A program made the position numbers and the translations under genes. This document shows, in pieces, positions 5,242-6,720 of a DNA stretch of 6,720 nucleotides. Numbering within the stretch: the first letter of the stretch is position 1; each line of letters begins with the position of its first letter. This stretch comes from an uncultured Saprospiraceae bacterium (GTDB lineage: Bacteria > Bacteroidota > Bacteroidia > Chitinophagales > Saprospiraceae). The stretch covers positions 1 through 6,720 of the forward strand of contig CALHKJ010000326.1 in NCBI GenBank assembly GCA_938033975.1, in the 5' to 3' direction. Below the pieces are notes generated by a model, which saw nothing but the letters and a program-made list of their open reading frames with translations, was not told the DNA's origin and ran no database searches.

Positions 5242-6720
5242 ATGAGAAATTATGTTTTTAAAAGTAGTTCAATTGTAGCTTTATTAGTTCTGTTATGTAT
5301 GTCTTGTGCTAAAGATGAGATGCCAGCAAACTTGGATGAGGTGATTTCAAGAGGGGGTGGCTTTGATCCTCCTGAAGTGAATATGTCTACAACAGATTCA
5401 ATGAGTTTTTTGGATGAGTCTGAAGATGGAACAACTTGGCAATGTGTAACAGAAACGGTTAGTATTCAAGATGGGGCAGGAGGTAATGGAGGTTATCCAT
5501 TATTTTCTCCAAATGCAAGTGTCATTTATCCAGGTAATTTATTACAAGGCAATAGTCTTAATGATGCTACCCCGAAAGAAATTACAGTAGATAGAGCAGG
5601 TGGTGTTATATCTACAGACATTGTGGATGGTAATTTGCAATCTCAATATGAAATACCAAGCATCACGAAAGGAAATGTAACTGAAGCCATTAATGGCATT
5701 ATAGCAGGATCGACCAGTATCGTACCAGCAAATTTTAGTGTCAATATTAAAAACATCCAGAGTAGAGAACAGTTTGCACTTGCCTTAGGATTGGAAGTCA
5801 ACTCAACCTTTTTTGACATGGAAGGCAAATTGAATTATAGTAGTGATGTAGAAAGAAGTAGCTTCTTAGTAAGTCTAACACAAAGTTTTTATACAATGAG
5901 TTATGACAAGCCTACTTCACTTGATCAAATATTTGCACCTACTGTAACTGTAGACCAATTAGAAAAATTTGTGGGGCCCGGAAATCCTGCTACCTATATT
6001 TCTGACGTAACCTATGGTAGAATTTATTTTATGATGGTGAGCTCTACTTCAAGTAAAACAGAAATGTCTACAGCTTTAAATGCATCGTATCGAGGTTTGG
6101 AGGTTCAAGTAGATGGCAGTATAGAAGTTGATCATATGAAAGATTTGAAAGAATTGTCTATTTCAGTATTTGCATATGGAGGAGCTTCTGCGCCAACACT
6201 TGAAACAGTGGGAGTAACTGATCTTCAGAGATTAAATGGCCTTCTTGCCCAAGCTTCAGACGTTAGAGCTGGTAAAGCACTTTCATATGTGGTAAGAAGT
6301 GTTTTCGATAACCAAATTGTCAGTACACAATTGGCTACGACTTATGATGTTACGAATTGCACACCTACTGGAGCATTTGCACCACCTCCATACACTGAGC
6401 ATTGGACAGGTGAGATTATTCCAAAATTTGGTCCTGTAGGAGCAGCCTTTTGTCCAAGTGGTACAGAGTTCTATTTAATCAATAAAGAAGGAGATCAGTT
6501 TTTGAAGAGTACGACGGGAAATATTGAAGGTCCATTCTCTATTCACGAATTAGGAAATCAAGATTGTCCATATGATAAGATTGGTGCCATTTGTAATATC
6601 AATGGTAATGAGAGTGGCTTTAATCCAACCATTCAATTTTTTAATGAAACGGGAACAAACTACCGTTACCTCGATTGGAATAGTCGAAATTATGTTCAAG
6701 GTCCTAATCATCCTGTCAGT
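5242..6720 (+). CDS. CDC-like pore-forming lipoprotein (thiol-activated cytolysin family; 3' end outside window)
   Basis: 493 residues are visible. A lipoprotein signal peptide ends at CMSC with the lipidated Cys at 22. The following AKDE resembles the acidic export signal that places Bacteroidota lipoproteins on the outer surface. Residues ~90-373 align by eye with the pore-forming core of cholesterol-dependent cytolysins. A YPG segment (96-98) matches the YPG/FPGAL region, and 174-217 covers the first transmembrane-hairpin region. DVTYGRIYF (255-263) holds the family YGR motif, and 264-310 covers the second hairpin region. AYGG (311-314) matches the conserved glycine pair, and SYVVRSVFDNQIVSTQ matches the core-ending strand (SYTTxFLKDNxxA). 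In classical toxins an Ig-like domain with the Trp-rich undecapeptide follows; here a Pro-rich linker (381-383) leads into two ~50-residue beta-type repeats (~396-443, ~445-493). Cholesterol binding cannot be claimed. A membrane-attack or predatory/competitive role is inferred. The ATG is the first in frame with the signal peptide. Confidence 0.88.
   Translation, partial: MRNYVFKSSSIVALLVLLCMSCAKDEMPANLDEVISRGGGFDPPEVNMSTTDSMSFLDESEDGTTWQCVTETVSIQDGAGGNGGYPLFSPNASVIYPGNLLQGNSLNDATPKEITVDRAGGVISTDIVDGNLQSQYEIPSITKGNVTEAINGIIAGSTSIVPANFSVNIKNIQSREQFALALGLEVNSTFFDMEGKLNYSSDVERSSFLVSLTQSFYTMSYDKPTSLDQIFAPTVTVDQLEKFVGPGNPATYISDVTYGRIYFMMVSSTSSKTEMSTALNASYRGLEVQVDGSIEVDHMKDLKELSISVFAYGGASAPTLETVGVTDLQRLNGLLAQASDVRAGKALSYVVRSVFDNQIVSTQLATTYDVTNCTPTGAFAPPPYTEHWTGEIIPKFGPVGAAFCPSGTEFYLINKEGDQFLKSTTGNIEGPFSIHELGNQDCPYDKIGAICNINGNESGFNPTIQFFNETGTNYRYLDWNSRNYVQGPNHPVS
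6361..6720 (+). other. repeat-containing C-terminal region of the cytolysin-like protein
   Basis: Residues 374-493 follow the cytolysin core. Two units resemble each other. The first is VGAAF, then EFYLINKEGDQFLKS and an EGPF turn (399-432). The second is IGAIC, then TIQFFNETGTNYRYLDWNS and a QGPN turn (447-489). The pattern of hydrophobic strand, Gly turn and aromatic strand recalls one blade per repeat of a beta-propeller or hemopexin-like module. The assignment is tentative, and more repeats may lie past the edge. Confidence 0.45.

Noticed and set aside
5643..5828. 61-codon minus-strand frame inside the cytolysin-like gene
   Set aside because: It is a shadow of the well-supported cytolysin-like reading frame.

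Overview
The window looks like chromosomal DNA of an environmental, probably marine, member of the Bacteroidota (Saprospiria/Cytophagia-like). The clues are an AT-rich composition, signal peptides ending in YSQ, AT-rich leaders without a clear Shine-Dalgarno, TTTG/TAnnTTTG-like promoter elements, a membrane-spanning TPR/HTH regulator of a type common in this phylum, and a heptanucleotide tandem array. No tRNA, rRNA, CRISPR array, transposase or insertion sequence was seen.

Layout: three genes lie on the minus strand and one on the plus strand. Read along the minus strand, the first is a 611-residue membrane-anchored regulator (4914 to 3079): signal peptide, TPR repeats with a strict 40-residue period, one membrane span, coiled coil and a C-terminal LuxR-like helix-turn-helix. 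A 196-base array of exactly 28 heptanucleotide units (2881-3076) follows directly after its stop codon. Next come three tandem 11-bp repeats (2805-2837) overlapping a candidate promoter, then a very small stand-alone LuxR/GerE DNA-binding protein (2745 to 2530). After a 46-base gap comes a large secreted protein (2483 to beyond base 1) whose visible end is a LamG/concanavalin-like domain.

Divergently, on the plus strand, a lipoprotein begins at 5242 and runs off the right edge. Its residues ~90-373 match the pore-forming core of cholesterol-dependent cytolysins (thiol-activated cytolysin family), so it belongs with the CDC-like proteins. In place of the usual membrane-binding Ig-like domain it continues into a different, repeat-containing C-terminal region.

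How the parts may fit together (inference): the locus pairs two surface or secreted proteins, one a putative pore former and one a putative adhesin with a LamG domain, with two HTH regulators. GTCACC/GTCCACC motifs with 11-bp spacing occur upstream of both the small LuxR gene and the cytolysin-like gene. They may be a shared operator coupling the regulator to the toxin-like gene. Both long proteins are cut by the window edges, so their C-terminal domains are not visible.
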